A DNA stretch of 64,000 nucleotides. Origin: Neoechinorhynchus agilis (Eukaryota > Acanthocephala). The first letter of the stretch is position 1. Each line of letters opens with the position of its first letter. The stretch is taken from NCBI GenBank assembly GCA_051530055.1, contig CM121342.1:6076001-6140000 (forward strand), read 5' to 3'. The notes below the pieces were generated by a model. It was not told the DNA's origin, ran no database searches, and saw only the letters and a list, made by a program, of their open reading frames with translations. Position numbers and translations under genes: made by a program. This document shows positions 32,804-45,410 of this stretch, one piece after another.

Positions 32804-33020
32804 CGGCTGATAATTTTTCGGGCACACAACTTAAAGATCTGGTTCAGGAAAGCCAATAAAATCAATTAATATCGATGAATCATCCCGTAAAAGAGTTTGT
32901 ACATTCCTCCGGATCCTCCCGATGAGGCGGGACTCGAGTGAGTTTCCTCCTCCTTTCAACGAGATATTTCGTCCCCTTTTCGTTAGATCGGTGGGCTGTG
33001 TGCCCAAAAATTATCAGCAG
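32804..33020. mobile_element. MITE-like foldback element, about 217 bp (copy 1)
   Basis: The left end CTGATAATTTTTCGGGCACA (to GATCT at 32840) is an imperfect inverted repeat of the right end AGATCGGTGGGCTGTGTGCC through AAAAATTATCAG (32985-33017). The interior (CTCCCGATGAGGCGGGACTC, TTTCAACGAGATATTTCGTC) is shared with the element at 59016-59377, which has the same ends. The two are the same family in the same orientation. No coding capacity. Confidence 0.8.
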
Positions 33021-33051
33021 TGTGACAAAAGGCCACACATTGTCCTCGGGT

Positions 33052-33125
33052 TAAATCTGATTGTACGTTGGCGAATCCTGTCCCCGGTTTGAGAAATATT
33101 TCACAAGGTTTTTCCTGCTCTGGAT
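33052..33125 (+). repeat. Dispersed repeat fragment shared with 21505-21600
   Basis: GTACGTTGGCGAATCCTGTC, CCCGGTTTGAG and AAATATTTCACAAGG match the reverse complement of 21520-21600. The downstream 33130-33330 stretch includes GATGTAGCTCAGAT, which resembles a polymerase III A box, but no B box is seen. Confidence 0.55.
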
Positions 33126-33339
33126 GTAGCTCAGATCCGCGGGTTTGCTAATACCCGAAGTGTGGGGGATCCGCACACACCTCCTTCGGTTTGTAGCCAA
33201 CTAATTTATTCGTCAAGCTACTTAACTTTGGTAGCACCAGAGTAAAGTTTGATTTGTTGCCTTCCATCGTCCGAATTTAACCGGATGTGAAGCGTGTCAA
33301 GAATCAGTCTTTTTCTCAGATCCGGTTCGCTGGTTAGGA

Positions 33340-34190
33340 ATGCCGATTTTTCAAAATCCACCTTGTGCTGACTGGTCGAACCACCAACCTTTCCATTACA
33401 AAATCACAGCGGTAACGTCCTACTTCAAGAGGGCCAGGATGATTTCTTCAGAAAGCAGGGATTGGGAAGAAGAAAAACAAAGGATCACCAAAGTTCTCAG
33501 ATCACGAGGCTTCCCTGAATGGGTCATCAAAATCAGTCTGAAAAAAGCAACACATAGCGGCCATCGAAAGAAGAAGGAAACCACAAGCATCTCCCTCAAA
33601 TACACCGGCTTTCACCACATAAGTGACACAGCGACCAGAAAACTGAGGCGCCTCAACTACCTCGCTCCAAAAGTATTATTTTGGTGATAATAATCCCGGA
33701 GCTTTATTTCCTTCCATTGTGTTGGACACAGCGATGTGTAAGGCCTCCAAAACAAGCCGTCTTTTTAAGTTTTGCTCTATTTCTATAAAGTTGGTGCCAC
33801 CAAAATCCGCTCGATGCTTACATGTCTCTTGATTATTAGAGATTGCCGACGAATGCTCAAATCGACTGCAGGCTTGCTATTGTTAGCGACCCTCTTCTTG
33901 ATGTCCTGTGTCGTTTGTCCGATATAGACTTTTTCACACTGTTCACAATGAATTCTATAAATCCCATGAGCCGGAGGCGTATCCATTGCGGGTATTCTCA
34001 AGAGAAAAACCAAACAAGAGGCCAAATCAGGGATCTACAAAATTCCATGTGCGGAATGCTCAAAGATCTACATTGGACAAACTATGCAAGGGATCAAGAA
34101 TCGCAGCATAAACAGGCTTGCAGGACTTTCGACAAATCCTCAGCAATCTCGAACCACAATAAAAAAACAATAAAAATCAATGGTTGCTAA
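33340..34190. mobile_element. Rearranged Penelope-like element fragments (RT end and two GIY-YIG pieces)
   Basis: Three pieces of Penelope-like retroelement lie together. Plus strand 33340-33680 resembles the region after the reverse transcriptase catalytic motifs (HYKITAVTSYFKRA, then EWVIKISLKK). Minus strand about 33690-34010 encodes a GIY-YIG endonuclease piece (HGIYRIHCEQCEKVYIGQTT, then IKKRVANNS and an RRLVLEALHIA end). Plus strand about 34015-34170 encodes a second, different GIY-YIG piece (GIYKIPCAECSKIYIGQTM). The head-to-head order means inversion or nested insertion. The remains are broken, with several disruptions, and no full-length element is present. Penelope-like elements move by reverse transcription; the GIY-YIG domain cuts the target. 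Confidence 0.75.
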
Positions 34191-34235
34191 AAAAAGGAAA
34201 AACGAATGCATCTTTTTTTATTTTTTTAGATAAAT

Positions 34236-37200
34236 CTACGCCGATTTTTGGTTCTGTAGCCAAGCGTCATATTTTTTCTTATGAGCATCGAAAATCTTTC
34301 TAAGTTTTTTAGTTTCGGATTTGCTTAGAGGCTCACCGCCTTTGTCCAGCACAGGAAACCCTTCCTCGTCGAATTTGGAATACTTGTCCGTTTGTTTCGT
34401 AAACAACTTCGACGGTGGTAATTTCCGTTTCTCTTCTCGTATCGCCTTCAAAGCGTCCATTTGAGCCTTCTTAGCTTGATTCAAAGCTTCCTTCTCTCGT
34501 TCCGCTTCCTCAAGTCTCAGCTTCTCCATTTTTAAAACCTCAGGATCCATCAACTTAACAGTCGTCTTCCCTTCTCTATCCTCAAGTCGAACTCCCAGTT
34601 CAGCAAGTTCAATGTCCCTGAGACGATCACATTCCTTAAGAAGATTGTCAAGATTGTGTTCAATTGCTAACTGACGAGTACGCTCCCTAAATTTAACAAG
34701 TAATTTGATGAACGGCATAACTGTCTCTTCTAATGATTCGCCACCACTTTCAACGATTGAACCAAATGTTTCCGGATCTCTCATTAGGCCAAATACGCGG
34801 AACATTCGATCAAAGTAATCACCAATTTGTTTTAATAAAATCACGTTTTTAGACGGTTGAGTCTTTTCGATTATGTAAACGTTTGTCTGAGCAAGGAGTT
34901 GTCGTAGGGATTCCATAGCACTTGGAGTATCGAAGGAATCTATTACGGAATGAATATATTAGCGAGAGGTTTTCATAACGTTTAAAAACACAAATTTTGA
35001 ATAGAATTGCTGGCAGCGATGATAAATTGGGAGGGTAAAAAAGAAACACTTACCGCATAATGCATTGTGGACGGCCGATTTGGTTTCGTTGAGATCGGTG
35101 ACCAGCTTAAAATCAAGATCAGTCCATTTTGTATGTGTTTCCGATTCAGAGACCTTATTTTCACGTGCCAAATCGTTTAAGAACATAAAAAACTCATTGA
35201 AAATCCGTTCAAAATGTCGAGCTCGGTCCATCGTGTCATCACTAAAGTCCAGAGTGCTGTTCCAGGAATGAAGTAAAAATAAAATTCGAACTTGACGAAA
35301 AGTGTATTTAGCGAGAGTGTCTTTAATAGTAAGAAAGTTCTTTAGAGACTTTGACATTTTACATCCTTGTATAGTAAGATGTCCTGAATGAAGGAAATAC
35401 TTTACCCAATCGTGTTGCTCGTAGGCGGCTTCAGACTGTGCGATCTCGTTGTCGTGATGAGGGAAACGAAGGTCGATTCCACCCGAATGAACATCTATTT
35501 TTTGTCCAAAAACCGAAGAGGCCATCGCTGAGCATTCGATGTGCCATCCTGGTCGACCGCGACCCCACGGCGAATCCCAGCTCGGCTCTCCTTGCTTACT
35601 TGCTTTCCACAGTGCAAAATCACGCTGATCTTTCTTCTCGTTTGTCGTTTTTGAATCACTGAGAACTCCTTCAGCCTCAGCAATCTCTTTTGCCATGTCT
35701 ACATTTCCTTTCTTTGTCGATGCAGCCATTAAAAGCTTTGGATTTGTGTGCTGTGCTTGATGAAATGCTTGAGTGTCGAAATAAACTGAATTTGTTCACC
35801 AAAAATTGCCGGTTATGATAAGATGTTTCTACTTTTTAAAACACTTTTTTTTAATTTCCCTTAACTGACAACATTTGGCTTAGGAGACCTATAGGCATAT
35901 CCATTGGCGTCTATCATCTTGACAAAATCAATAATCTCATCAACGTATTCACTGACTCGAGTAAGTACTGAAGGGGGCCTTATATTAAGAGCTTTCATGT
36001 CGGCGTGAAACTCGGATTCATATTTCCGAGGTAGTTTAGTGAATATCTGGTTGTCGGTAACATTGTGTCCATGCTTAAAGTCAAGACTGTCAGCGAGGAT
36101 ATCGGCAAAATCGGATGACAGAATCAATTCCTTGTTCCATGACTCACTTGGCCCAGCCGATGAAAATGATGAAAGTTCACGTCCTTGGCTGCAGTTTGAA
36201 GATTTTTGAGACGTGGAAACTTTACAGAGCTTATCACGGGCTTTTAGTATCATTTTTCCCATCATATCCCTTTTGTCAAAATCTTCTTCAATTGATAATT
36301 TGTGCTCTAAGTGTTTGAGAGCCTCGTTAATGTCATTGATCACTCTTTGAGAAGAGTGACCAGCCTGAGCGTATTGATCAAGGAGATATCGTTCCCGAGC
36401 TCGCTTGATTATCTTGTCATCGATATCTGTGATATTCATCGTATAAATTACATTATATCCAAAGTAGTCTTCAAGTATCCGCCGGATAATATCAAACGAA
36501 ATGTAGGTTCTAAACGGATGTCATTATTAGCTAAAAGATTTAATGTAGATTTTTTTGCTCTAAAAAGACACTTGGAAACCTATAAAAAAAATCGAAGACA
36601 TGCCAAAAAATATTGGCAGTATGAAAAAGTGTTAACAACGTAACTTTCGACGCGTTTATATTGTTGAAATAATTGGTGATCACCGGATAAAATTGAGATA
36701 TTTCAAAAGAAGAATTTCTCTAATCGACTCGTCTTTTCGATGAGAGTTAACGGCGAAATATCTCAATAACACCATTTTCAACCGAACACATCTCCAATTT
36801 TTGGTTTTTTCCAAGAAAAAACCTCCAATTAACTCTAGAATCCCAACGTGATTGGCTGAAGTATATTTTCATTTTTAGAGCACCGAATAAAATTGAGATA
36901 TTTCAAAAGAAGAATTTCTCTAATCGACTTTCTTTTCGATGAGAGTTAACGGCGAAATGTCTCAATAACATCTTTTTCAATCCGAACACATCTCCAATTT
37001 TTGGTTTTTCAACAAAAAATCATGCAATTAAGTCTCAAAACATGATTTTTGTGAAATATATTTTCATTTTTAGAGAACCGAATGCAATTGAGATATTTCA
37101 AAAGAGGAATTTCTCTAATCGACTCTTCGATGAGAGTTAACGGCGAAATATCTCAATAACACCATTTTCAACCGAACACATCTCCAATTTTTGGTTTTTT

Positions 37201-40121
37201 TCAAGAAAAAACCTCCAATTAACTCTCAATCCCAACGTGATTGGCTGAAGTATATTTTCATTTTTAGAGCACCGAATAAAATTGAAATATTTCAAAAGAA
37301 GAATTTCTCTAATCGACTCTTCTTTTTATCTCAATAAAACCTTTTTCAATCCGAAAACATCTCCAATTTTGTTTTTTCAACAAAAACCATGCAATTAACT
37401 CTCAAAACACGATTTTTGTGAAATATATTTTCACTTTTAGAGCCCGAATGCAATTGAGATATTTCAAAAGAGGAATTTCTCTAATCGACTCTCTTTTCGT
37501 GTATCTCAATAACACCATTTTCAATCCGAAAACATCTCCAATTTTTGGTTTTTTTCAAGAAAAAACCTCCAATTAACTCTCAAATCCCAACGTGATTGGC
37601 TGAAGTATATTTTCATTTTTAGAGCACCGAATAAAATTGAAATATTTTAAAAGAGGAATTTCTCTAATCGACTCTTCTTTTTATCTCAATAAAACCTTTT
37701 TCAATCCGAAAACATCTCCAATTTTGTTTTTTCAACAAAAAACCATGCAATTAACTCTCAAAACACGATTTTTGTGAAATATATTTTCACTTTTAGAGCA
37801 CCGAATAAAATTGAGATATTTCAAAAGAAGAATTTCTCTAATCGACTCGTCTTTTCGATGAGAGTTAACGGCGAAATATCTCAATAACACCATTTTCAAC
37901 CGAACACATCTCCAATTTTTGGTTTTTTTCAAGAAAAAACCTCCAATTAACTCTCAAATCCCAACGTGATTGGCTGAAGTATATTTTCATTTTTAGAGCA
38001 CCGAATAAAATTGAAATATTTTAAAAGAGGAATTTCTCTAATCGACTCTTCTTTTCGATGAGAGTTAACGGCGAAATGTCTCAATAACATCTTTTTCAAT
38101 CCGAACACATCTCCAATTTTTGGTTTTGCAACAAAAAACCATGTAATTAAGTCTCAAAACATGATTTTTGTGAAATATATTTTCATTTTTAGAGAACCGA
38201 ATAAATTTGAGATATTTCAAAAGAGGAATTTCTCTAATCGACTCGTTTCTTTTTATCTCAATAACACCATTTTCAACCGAACACATCTCCAATTTTTGGT
38301 TTTTTTCAAGAAAAAACCTCCAATTAACTCTAGAATCCCAACGTGATTGGCTGAAGTATATTTTCATTTTTAGAGCACCGAATGCAATTGAGATATTTCA
38401 AAAGAGGAATTTCTCTAATCGACTCGTTTTTCATCTCAATAAAACCTTTTTCAATCCGAAAACATCTCCAATTTTTGGTTTTTGCAACAAAAAACCATGC
38501 AATTAACTCTCAAAACACGATTTTTGTGAAATATATTTTCACTTTTAGAACACCGAATGCAATTGAGATATTTCAAAAGAGGAATTTCTCTAATCGACTC
38601 TTTTTATCTCAATAACACCTTTTCAACCGAAAACATCTCCAATTTTTGGTTTTTCAACAAAAAACCATGCAATTAACTCTCAAAACACGATTTTTCTGAA
38701 ATATATTTTCATTTTTAGAGCACCGAATGCAATTGAGATATTTCAAAAGAGGAATTTCTCTAATCGACTCTTCTTTTTATCTCAATAACACCATTTTCAA
38801 TCCGAAAACATCTCCAATTTTTGTTTTTCAACAAAAACCTGCAATAACTCTCAAAACAGTTTTTTGAAATATATTTTCATTTTAGAGCACCGAATGAATT
38901 GAGATATTTCAAAAGAGGAATTTCTCTAATCGACTCTTTTTTTATCTCAATAACACCATTTTCAATCCGAAAACATCTCCAATTTTTGTTTTTTCAACAA
39001 AAAACCATGCAATTAACTCTCAAAACACGATTTTTGTGAAATATATTTTCATTTTTAGAGCACCGAATGCAATTGAGATATTTCAAAAGAGGAATTTCTC
39101 TAATCGACTCGTTTTTATTCAATAACACCTTTTAATCCGAAAACATCTCCAATTTTTGGTTTTTCAACAAAAAACCATGCAATTAACTCTCAAAACACGA
39201 TTTTTTGAAATATATTTTCATTTTAGAGCACCGAATGCAATTGAGATATTTCAAAAGAGGAATTTCTCTAATCGACTCTTTTTTATCTCAATAACACCAT
39301 TTTCAATCCGAAAACATCTCCAATTTTTGGTTTTTCAACAAAAAACCATGCAATTAACTCTCAAAACACGATTTTTTGAAATATATTTTCATTTTAGAGC
39401 ACCGAATGCAATTGAGATATTTCAAAAGAGGAATTTCTCTAATCGACTCTTCTTTTTATCTCAATAACACCATTTTCAATCCGAAAACATCTCCAATTTT
39501 TGTTTTTTCAACATCAAACCATGCAATTAACTCTCAAAACACGATTTTTGTGAAATATATTTTCATTTTTAGAGCACCGAATAAAATTGAGATATTTCAA
39601 AAGAGAAATTTCTCTAATCGACTCGTCTTTTCGATGAGAATCCGAAAACATTTCCAATTTTTGATTTTTCAATAAAAAAAACCATGCAATTAACTCTCAA
39701 AACACGATTTTTGTGAAATATATTTTCACTTTTAGAACACCGAATGCAATTGAGATATTTCAATCTAAGATGACACTGATGAGAATGCTTCGAAAACTCT
39801 ATTATTTTCAAACCATTTTCGCTTATTGATTACTCACAGAAGACCTTAAAAAAGCGGACATAAAAATGGTGATTAATCGTTCGAACAGTTCGAGACTAAA
39901 AGATTCTCTCAAGATTGAATTATCGTGTACCTTGCATGACCCATATGAGCAGAATCATAGACGGTTGGACCGCAAGAGTACCACTTGACTGTATTGTCCT
40001 TCACATCGAAGACGTCCTAAAAAAATCGAAAAGGTCTCTATAATTTTAAAGTTCTTACTTTCGTTTTCGTGAGACTATTGAACACTTTAAGCACTGATTT
40101 AACGTCGTCCTGTTGTGCCAT
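34236..40121 (-). CDS. CARS1: Cysteinyl-tRNA synthetase, cytosolic type
   Basis: Charges tRNA-Cys with cysteine. Five exons fit in phase: 40059-40121, 39931-40016, 35866-36509, 35054-35785 and 34236-34939, giving 742 residues (human about 748). The class I signature HMGH is at residues 45-48, and intron 2 splits the next Arg codon. Zinc ligands are Cys36, Cys349, His374 and Glu378 by family comparison; KMSKS is at 407-411. [47 protein letters not shown] and a C-terminal [17 protein letters not shown] extension mark the animal cytosolic form. Introns are 42, 3421, 80 and 114 bp; the large one is almost entirely a tandem array. The frame stays open upstream of the ATG at 40121, so a longer N-terminus is possible. 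Confidence 0.97.
36650..39775. repeat. Tandem array of about 17 units filling CARS intron 2
   Basis: Units of about 170-205 bp begin with GAATGCAATTGAGATATTTC or GAATAAAATTGAGATATTTC, followed by AATTTCTCTAATCGACTC, CCGAAAACATCTCCAATTTT and CATGCAATTAACTCTCAAAA. Longer units on the left carry GAGAGTTAACGGCGAAATATC and end in CCCAACGTGATTGGCTGAAG; those on the right lack both. This gradient suggests stepwise loss of a 30-bp block. One unit at 38815-38900 has many single-base losses. The array occupies over 90 percent of a 3.4-kb intron that must be removed to make the enzyme. Confidence 0.95.
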
Positions 40122-41245
40122 TGGCAATTTCACAGTGAGTGTATCTGGAGTTGTTCTTGTTAAAAAACTGGAGCGCCCTACTACAAACTAAAGATGATTA
40201 TTTAAAAACCCTTGTTTAAAACAGACCGTTTCTCGTAATTTTAAATGTATTGGAAGCTCTTCGGCGAGAGCGATTGATCAGCATAAGCTGGGCACGGACT
40301 AAATTACGAAAACTTTGCAAGTATCCAAAGAAAGTTAAGATCAGACCTCGTCGCGGTCGGTTCATTTGCGCTCTCAGAGAAAGTGTCGAAAAGAAAAAAG
40401 ACAACGAAAAAAAGTCCAATTGTAAAAAGAAAATGAGAACAATGAAAAACTTACGATTGTGAAATGGTCGTTCCCGCGTGAGGAACATCTACAAATCACC
40501 GAGATATGTTGAAATGACGAAAAAAATCGATATGTTCATCGCTACGGTGATTTTTAACACAAAAAAATTGAACAATTAACCATTTGCCGATTTTTGAAAT
40601 TTTAAGAGTGTCGAACGAGGATCTTTCAAAAATGCCGATATTTGCGCCGAGGAGAACCATGAAAAAATATTTTTGCGATCCCAAATCAATGAGAAATACG
40701 GGTTGTATTCGCAAAACAAATCTTTCAAAACACGAAAAACGTCTAAAATCGAGAAAAGATTCAAATATTAAAATAAAGAGCTTAAATCTGGAAGAATTCT
40801 CAGTCGCTGATTCTTTAAAACTTCGATTTTTTCGCTCAACTTTTCAAAGTTTAAAAAAGTGCAATGCGCCTACAAGTCCTTAAATCGAATTTAAACGATG
40901 AAAAAGCCACAAAACTTACGGAATTTTTCTTAATTTTCTACTATCGATTTTCAGCAATCAAACGCGTATTTTTATGCACCGTTCGGCTAAAATAGTCCAC
41001 AAATTAAAGTTATAACTTTGGACATCGATTTCATTCAGTTCGCTTTGAATATTATCTCATTTGTTCGAGTAAAAACTTACAAGCAATACTGAAGAAGATC
41101 CGAGATAGAGGATCGAAATATTTAATTTAATTTAATTATATTCTCCACTCGAACAAAACAATGATGAACTATCTTTTCAATATTATCTCATTCTTTCTTT
41201 CAAAATGTAATTCGACCTCTAAAAGATTTGATAAAGAATGCGTCT
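40122..41245 (+). other. Unresolved region; possible basic protein exons
   Basis: On the plus strand 40250-40462 is open and very basic (WARTKLRKLCKYPKKVKIRP, then RRGRFICALRESVEKKK), and 40615-40883 after an acceptor-like TTTTAAG is also open and basic (TMKKYFCDPKSMRNTGC, then LSKHEKRLKSRK). They could be two exons of one gene, but I could not find a donor that joins them in phase. The antisense frame at 40216-40488 is a shadow. Left unassigned. Confidence 0.3.
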
Positions 41246-41509
41246 TTATTCCATCATTTCACCCTTCTTCTCAAGTTCATCTCTCAACTGATTGGAAAAA
41301 TCGTCATCAGCGTCCTCATCATCCCAAGTATCTTCCCAAAGGTTAACATCGTCACCACCAACATCCGCATCGTTCCAATTCTCCGCCTGAAACTCTTCGA
41401 ACTCGTCATCCTCCTCAAGATTACTCATATCAATCCTTCTCCAATCCAACTCATCTTCCTCAGCTCCGGCAACATCCATCTCCTGTTCGTTCAATTTATC
41501 CGGTTTCAT
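41246..41509 (-). CDS. SEM1: 26S proteasome lid subunit SEM1 (DSS1)
   Basis: An 87-residue, intronless acidic protein. SEM1/DSS1 is a small disordered subunit of the proteasome lid that also binds BRCA2 and the TREX-2 mRNA export complex. The two family-defining acidic-aromatic blocks are present: [15 protein letters not shown] (residues 31-45) and [20 protein letters not shown] (55-74), followed by the C-terminal helix LRDELEKKG. The family is usually about 70-90 residues, so the length fits. The ATG at 41509 lies only about 90 bp from the start of the 183-bp array, which therefore forms its upstream region. Confidence 0.95.
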   Translation of the reverse strand: MKPDKLNEQEMDVAGAEEDELDWRRIDMSNLEEDDEFEEFQAENWNDADVGGDDVNLWEDTWDDEDADDDFSNQLRDELEKKGEMME

Positions 41510-41596
41510 TGCGAGCGAAATAGTTTTGGATTTTCACGTTTTCTAATTCAATTACGATTCTTCCGTCGCTCGTGTATAAAATACGTCGTATTCGAA

Positions 41597-44500
41597 CGAG
41601 GATTGTGATCTTCACAACACGTCTCCAAATCGAATCATTCCGAAGGATTTTCTTTTGGTGATCATTCGATTTGGAGACGTGTGGTGATTATCTTAATCCT
41701 CGTTCGGATAATTCATATCCAGATATTTCGAAAGAGGAGGACTATTGATCAATGTTTTATCCGAACGATGATTATGATCTTCACAACACGTCTCCAAATT
41801 GAATCATTCCGAAGGATTTTCTTTTGGTGATCATTCGAGTTGGAGACGTGTGGTGATTATCTTAATCCTCGTTCGGATAAATCATATCCAGATATTTCGA
41901 AAGAGGAGGACTATTGATCAATGTTTTATCTGAACGATGATTATGATCTTCACAACACTTCACCCAAACGTCTCCAAATTGAATCATTCCGAAGGATTTT
42001 CTTTTGGTGATCATTTCGAGAGTTGGAGACGTGTGGTGATTATCTTAATCCTCGTTCGGATAATTCATATCCAGATATTTCGAAAGAGGAGGACTATTGA
42101 TCAATGTTTTATCCGAACGATGATTATGATCTTCACAACACTTCGCCCAAACGTCTCCAAATTGAATCATTCCGAAGGATTTTCTTTTGGTGATCATTTC
42201 GAGAGTTGGAGACGTGTGGTGATTATCTTAATCCTCGTTCGGATAATTCATATCCAGATATTTCGAAAGAGGAGGACTATTGATCAATGTTTTATCCGAA
42301 CGATGATTATGATCTTCACAACACTTCACCCAAACGTCTCCAAATTGAATCATTCCGAAGGATTTTCTTTTGGTGATCATTTCGAGAGTTGGAGACGTGT
42401 GGTGATTATCTTAATCCTCGTTCGGATAATTCATATCCAGATATTTCGAAAGAGGAGGACTATTGATCAATGTTTTATCCGAACGATGATTATGATCTTC
42501 ACAACACTTCACCCAAACGTCTCCAAATTGAATCATTCCGAAGGATTTTCTTTTGGTGATCATTTCGAGAGTTGGAGACGTGTGGTGATTATCTTAATCC
42601 TCGTTCGGATAATTCATATCCAGATATTTCGAAAGAGGAGGACTATTGATCAATGTTTTATCCGAACGATGATTATGATCTTCACAACACTTCACCCAAA
42701 CGTCTCCAAATTGAATCATTCCGAAGGATTTTCTTTTGGTGATCATTTCGAGAGTTGGAGACGTGTGGTGATTATCTTAATCCTCGTTCGGATAATTCAT
42801 ATCCAGATATTTCGAAAGAGGAGGACTATTGATCAATGTTTTATCCGAACGATGATTATGATCTTCACAACACTTCACCCAAACGTCTCCAAATTGAATC
42901 ATTCCGAAGGATTTTCTTTTGGTGATCATTTCGAGAGTTGGAGACGTGTGGTGATTATCTTAATCCTCGTTCGGATAATTCATCCAGATATTTCGAAAGA
43001 GGAGGACTATTGATCAATGTTTTATCTGAACGATGATTATGATCTTCACAACACTTCACCCAAACGTCTCCAAATTGAATCATTCCGAAGGATTTTTGGT
43101 GATCATAGAGTTGGAGACGTGTGGTGATTATCTTAATCCTCGTTCGGATAATTCATATCCAGATATTTCGAAAGAGGAGGACTATTGATCAATGTTTTAT
43201 CCGAACGATGATTATGATCTTCACAACACTTCACCCAAACGTCTCCAAATTGAATCATTCCGAAGGATTTTCTTTTGGTGATCATTTCGAGAGTTGGAGA
43301 CGTGTGGTGATTATCTTAATCCTCGTTCGGATAAATCATATCCAGATATTTCGAAAGAGGAGGACTATTGATCAATGTTTTATCCGAACGATGATTATGA
43401 TCTTCACAACACTTCGCCCAAACGTCTCCAAATTGAATCATTCCGAAGGATTTTCTTTTGGTGATCATTTCGAGAGTTGGAGACGTGTGGTGATTATCTT
43501 AATCCTCGTTCGGATAATTCATATCCAGATATTTCGAAAGAGGAGGACTATTGATCAATGTTTTATCCGAACGATGATTATGATCTTCACAACACTTCAC
43601 CCAAACGTCTCCAAATTGAATCATTCCGAAGGATTTTCTTTTGGTGATCATTTCGAGAGTTGGAGACGTGTGGTGATTATCTTAATCCTCGTTCGGATAA
43701 TTCATATCCAGATATTTCGAAAGAGGAGGACTATTGATCAATGTTTTATCTGAACGATGATTATGATCTTCACAACACTTCGCCCAAACGTCTCCAAATT
43801 GAATCATTCCGAAGGATTTTCTTTTGGTGATCATTTCGAGAGTTGGAGACGTGTGGTGATTATCTTAATCCTCGTTCGGATAATTCATATCCAGATATTT
43901 CGAAAGAGGAGGACTATTGATCAATGTTTTATCTGAACGATGATTATGATCTTCACAACACTTCACCCAAACGTCTCCAAATTGAATCATTCCGAAGGAT
44001 TTTCTTTTGGTGATCATTCGAGTTGGAGACGTGTGGTGATTATCTTAATCCTCGTTCGGATAAATCATATCCAGATATTTCGAAAGAGGAGGACTATTGA
44101 TCAATGTTTTATCTGAACGATGATTATGATCTTCACAACACTTCACCCAAACGTCTCCAAATTGAATCATTCCGAAGGATTTTCTTTTGGTGATCATTCG
44201 AGTTGGAGACGTGTGGTGATTATCTTAATCCTCGTTCGGATAATTCATATCCAGATATTTCGAAAGAGGAGGACTATTGATCAATGTTTTATCCGAACGA
44301 TGATTATGATCTTCACAACACTTCGCCCAAACGTCTCCAAATTGAATCATTCCGAAGGATTTTCTTTTGGTGATCATTTCGAGAGTTGGAGACGTGTGGT
44401 GATCTTAATGGGTTTGTTTTTGTTTGTTGTTTTGTTGGGTTGGGATTATCTTAATCCTCGTTCGGATAAATCATATCCAGATATTTCGAAAGAGGAGGAC

Positions 44501-45290
44501 TATTGATCAATGTTTTATCTGAACGATGATTATGATCTTCACAACACTTCACCCAAACGTCTCCAAATTGAATCATTCCGAAGGATTTTCTTTTGGTGAT
44601 CATTCGAGTTGGAGACGTGTGGTGATTATCTTAATCCTCGTTCGGATAAATCATATCCAGATATTTCGAAAGAGGAGGACTATTGATCAATGTTTTATCC
44701 GAACGATGATTATGATCTTCACAACACTTCACCCAAACGTCTCCAAATTGAATCATTCCGAAGGATTTTCTTTTGGTGATCATTTCGAGAGTTGGAGACG
44801 TGTGGTGATTATCTTAATCCTCGTTCGGATGATTCATATCCAGATATTTCGAAAGAGGAGGACTATTGATCAATGTTTTATCCGAACGATGATTATGATC
44901 TTCACAACACTTCACCCAAACGTCTCCAAATTGAATCATTCCGAAGGATTTTCTTTTGGTGATCATTTCGAGAGTTGGAGACGTGTGGTGATCTTAATTC
45001 GAACGAGGATTATGATCACTGCCAGACGTCCCATACTCTCAAAATGATCATTAAAAGAAAATTATGTGGTATCATTCGATTTGGGGATGTGTGGGGATTA
45101 TCTTAATCCTCGTTCGGATAAATCATATCCAGATATTTCGAAAGAGGAGGACTATTGATCAATGTTTTATCCGAACGATGATTATGATCTTCACAACACT
45201 TCGCCCAAACGTCTCCAAATTGAATCATTCCGAAGGATTTTCTTTTGGAATGATTCGATTTGGAGACGTTTGGGCGACGTGTGTCGATCA
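41597..45290. repeat. 183-bp tandem array, about 20 units, foldback-rich
   Basis: Units contain CGTCTCCAAATTGAATCATT, TCGAGAGTTGGAGACGTGTG, TAATCCTCGTTCGGATAA and TTATCCGAACGATGATTATG. CGTCTCCAA pairs with TTGGAGACG, and GTTCGGATAA pairs with TTATCCGAAC, so each unit can fold into two hairpins. The period of 183 bp (61 codons) keeps frames open over several units; they are not genes. Shorter variants lack a few bases (GATCATTCGAGTTGG). A T/G-rich insert of about 43 bp interrupts one unit at 44402-44445. The array ends at about 45180-45280 with a 28-30-bp near-perfect palindrome arm pair. Confidence 0.97.
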
Positions 45291-45410
45291 TCAAAATCCT
45301 ATTAAATTATGTTTTCCGATCTTACATTAACAAAATCGATAATTCCTTCGCTTTTACGAAAAGCATCCGTGCTATTCATATTTAGAAAATCGATCGGGAT
45401 TATAATTGTG

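Noticed and set aside
33130-33200. tRNA or tRNA-derived SINE suggested by GATGTAGCTCAGAT
   Set aside because: Only an A-box-like word is present. There is no B box, no cloverleaf and no A-rich tail.
40216-40488. Minus-strand 90-codon frame upstream of CARS
   Set aside because: It is the antisense of a more coding-like basic plus-strand frame and consists mostly of Phe/Leu runs from the complement of Lys-rich sequence.
41937-45047. Frames of 128-358 codons repeated through the 183-bp array
   Set aside because: The period is 61 codons, so any stop-free frame stays open. Frames break wherever a unit changes length, and no start, signal or domain is present.
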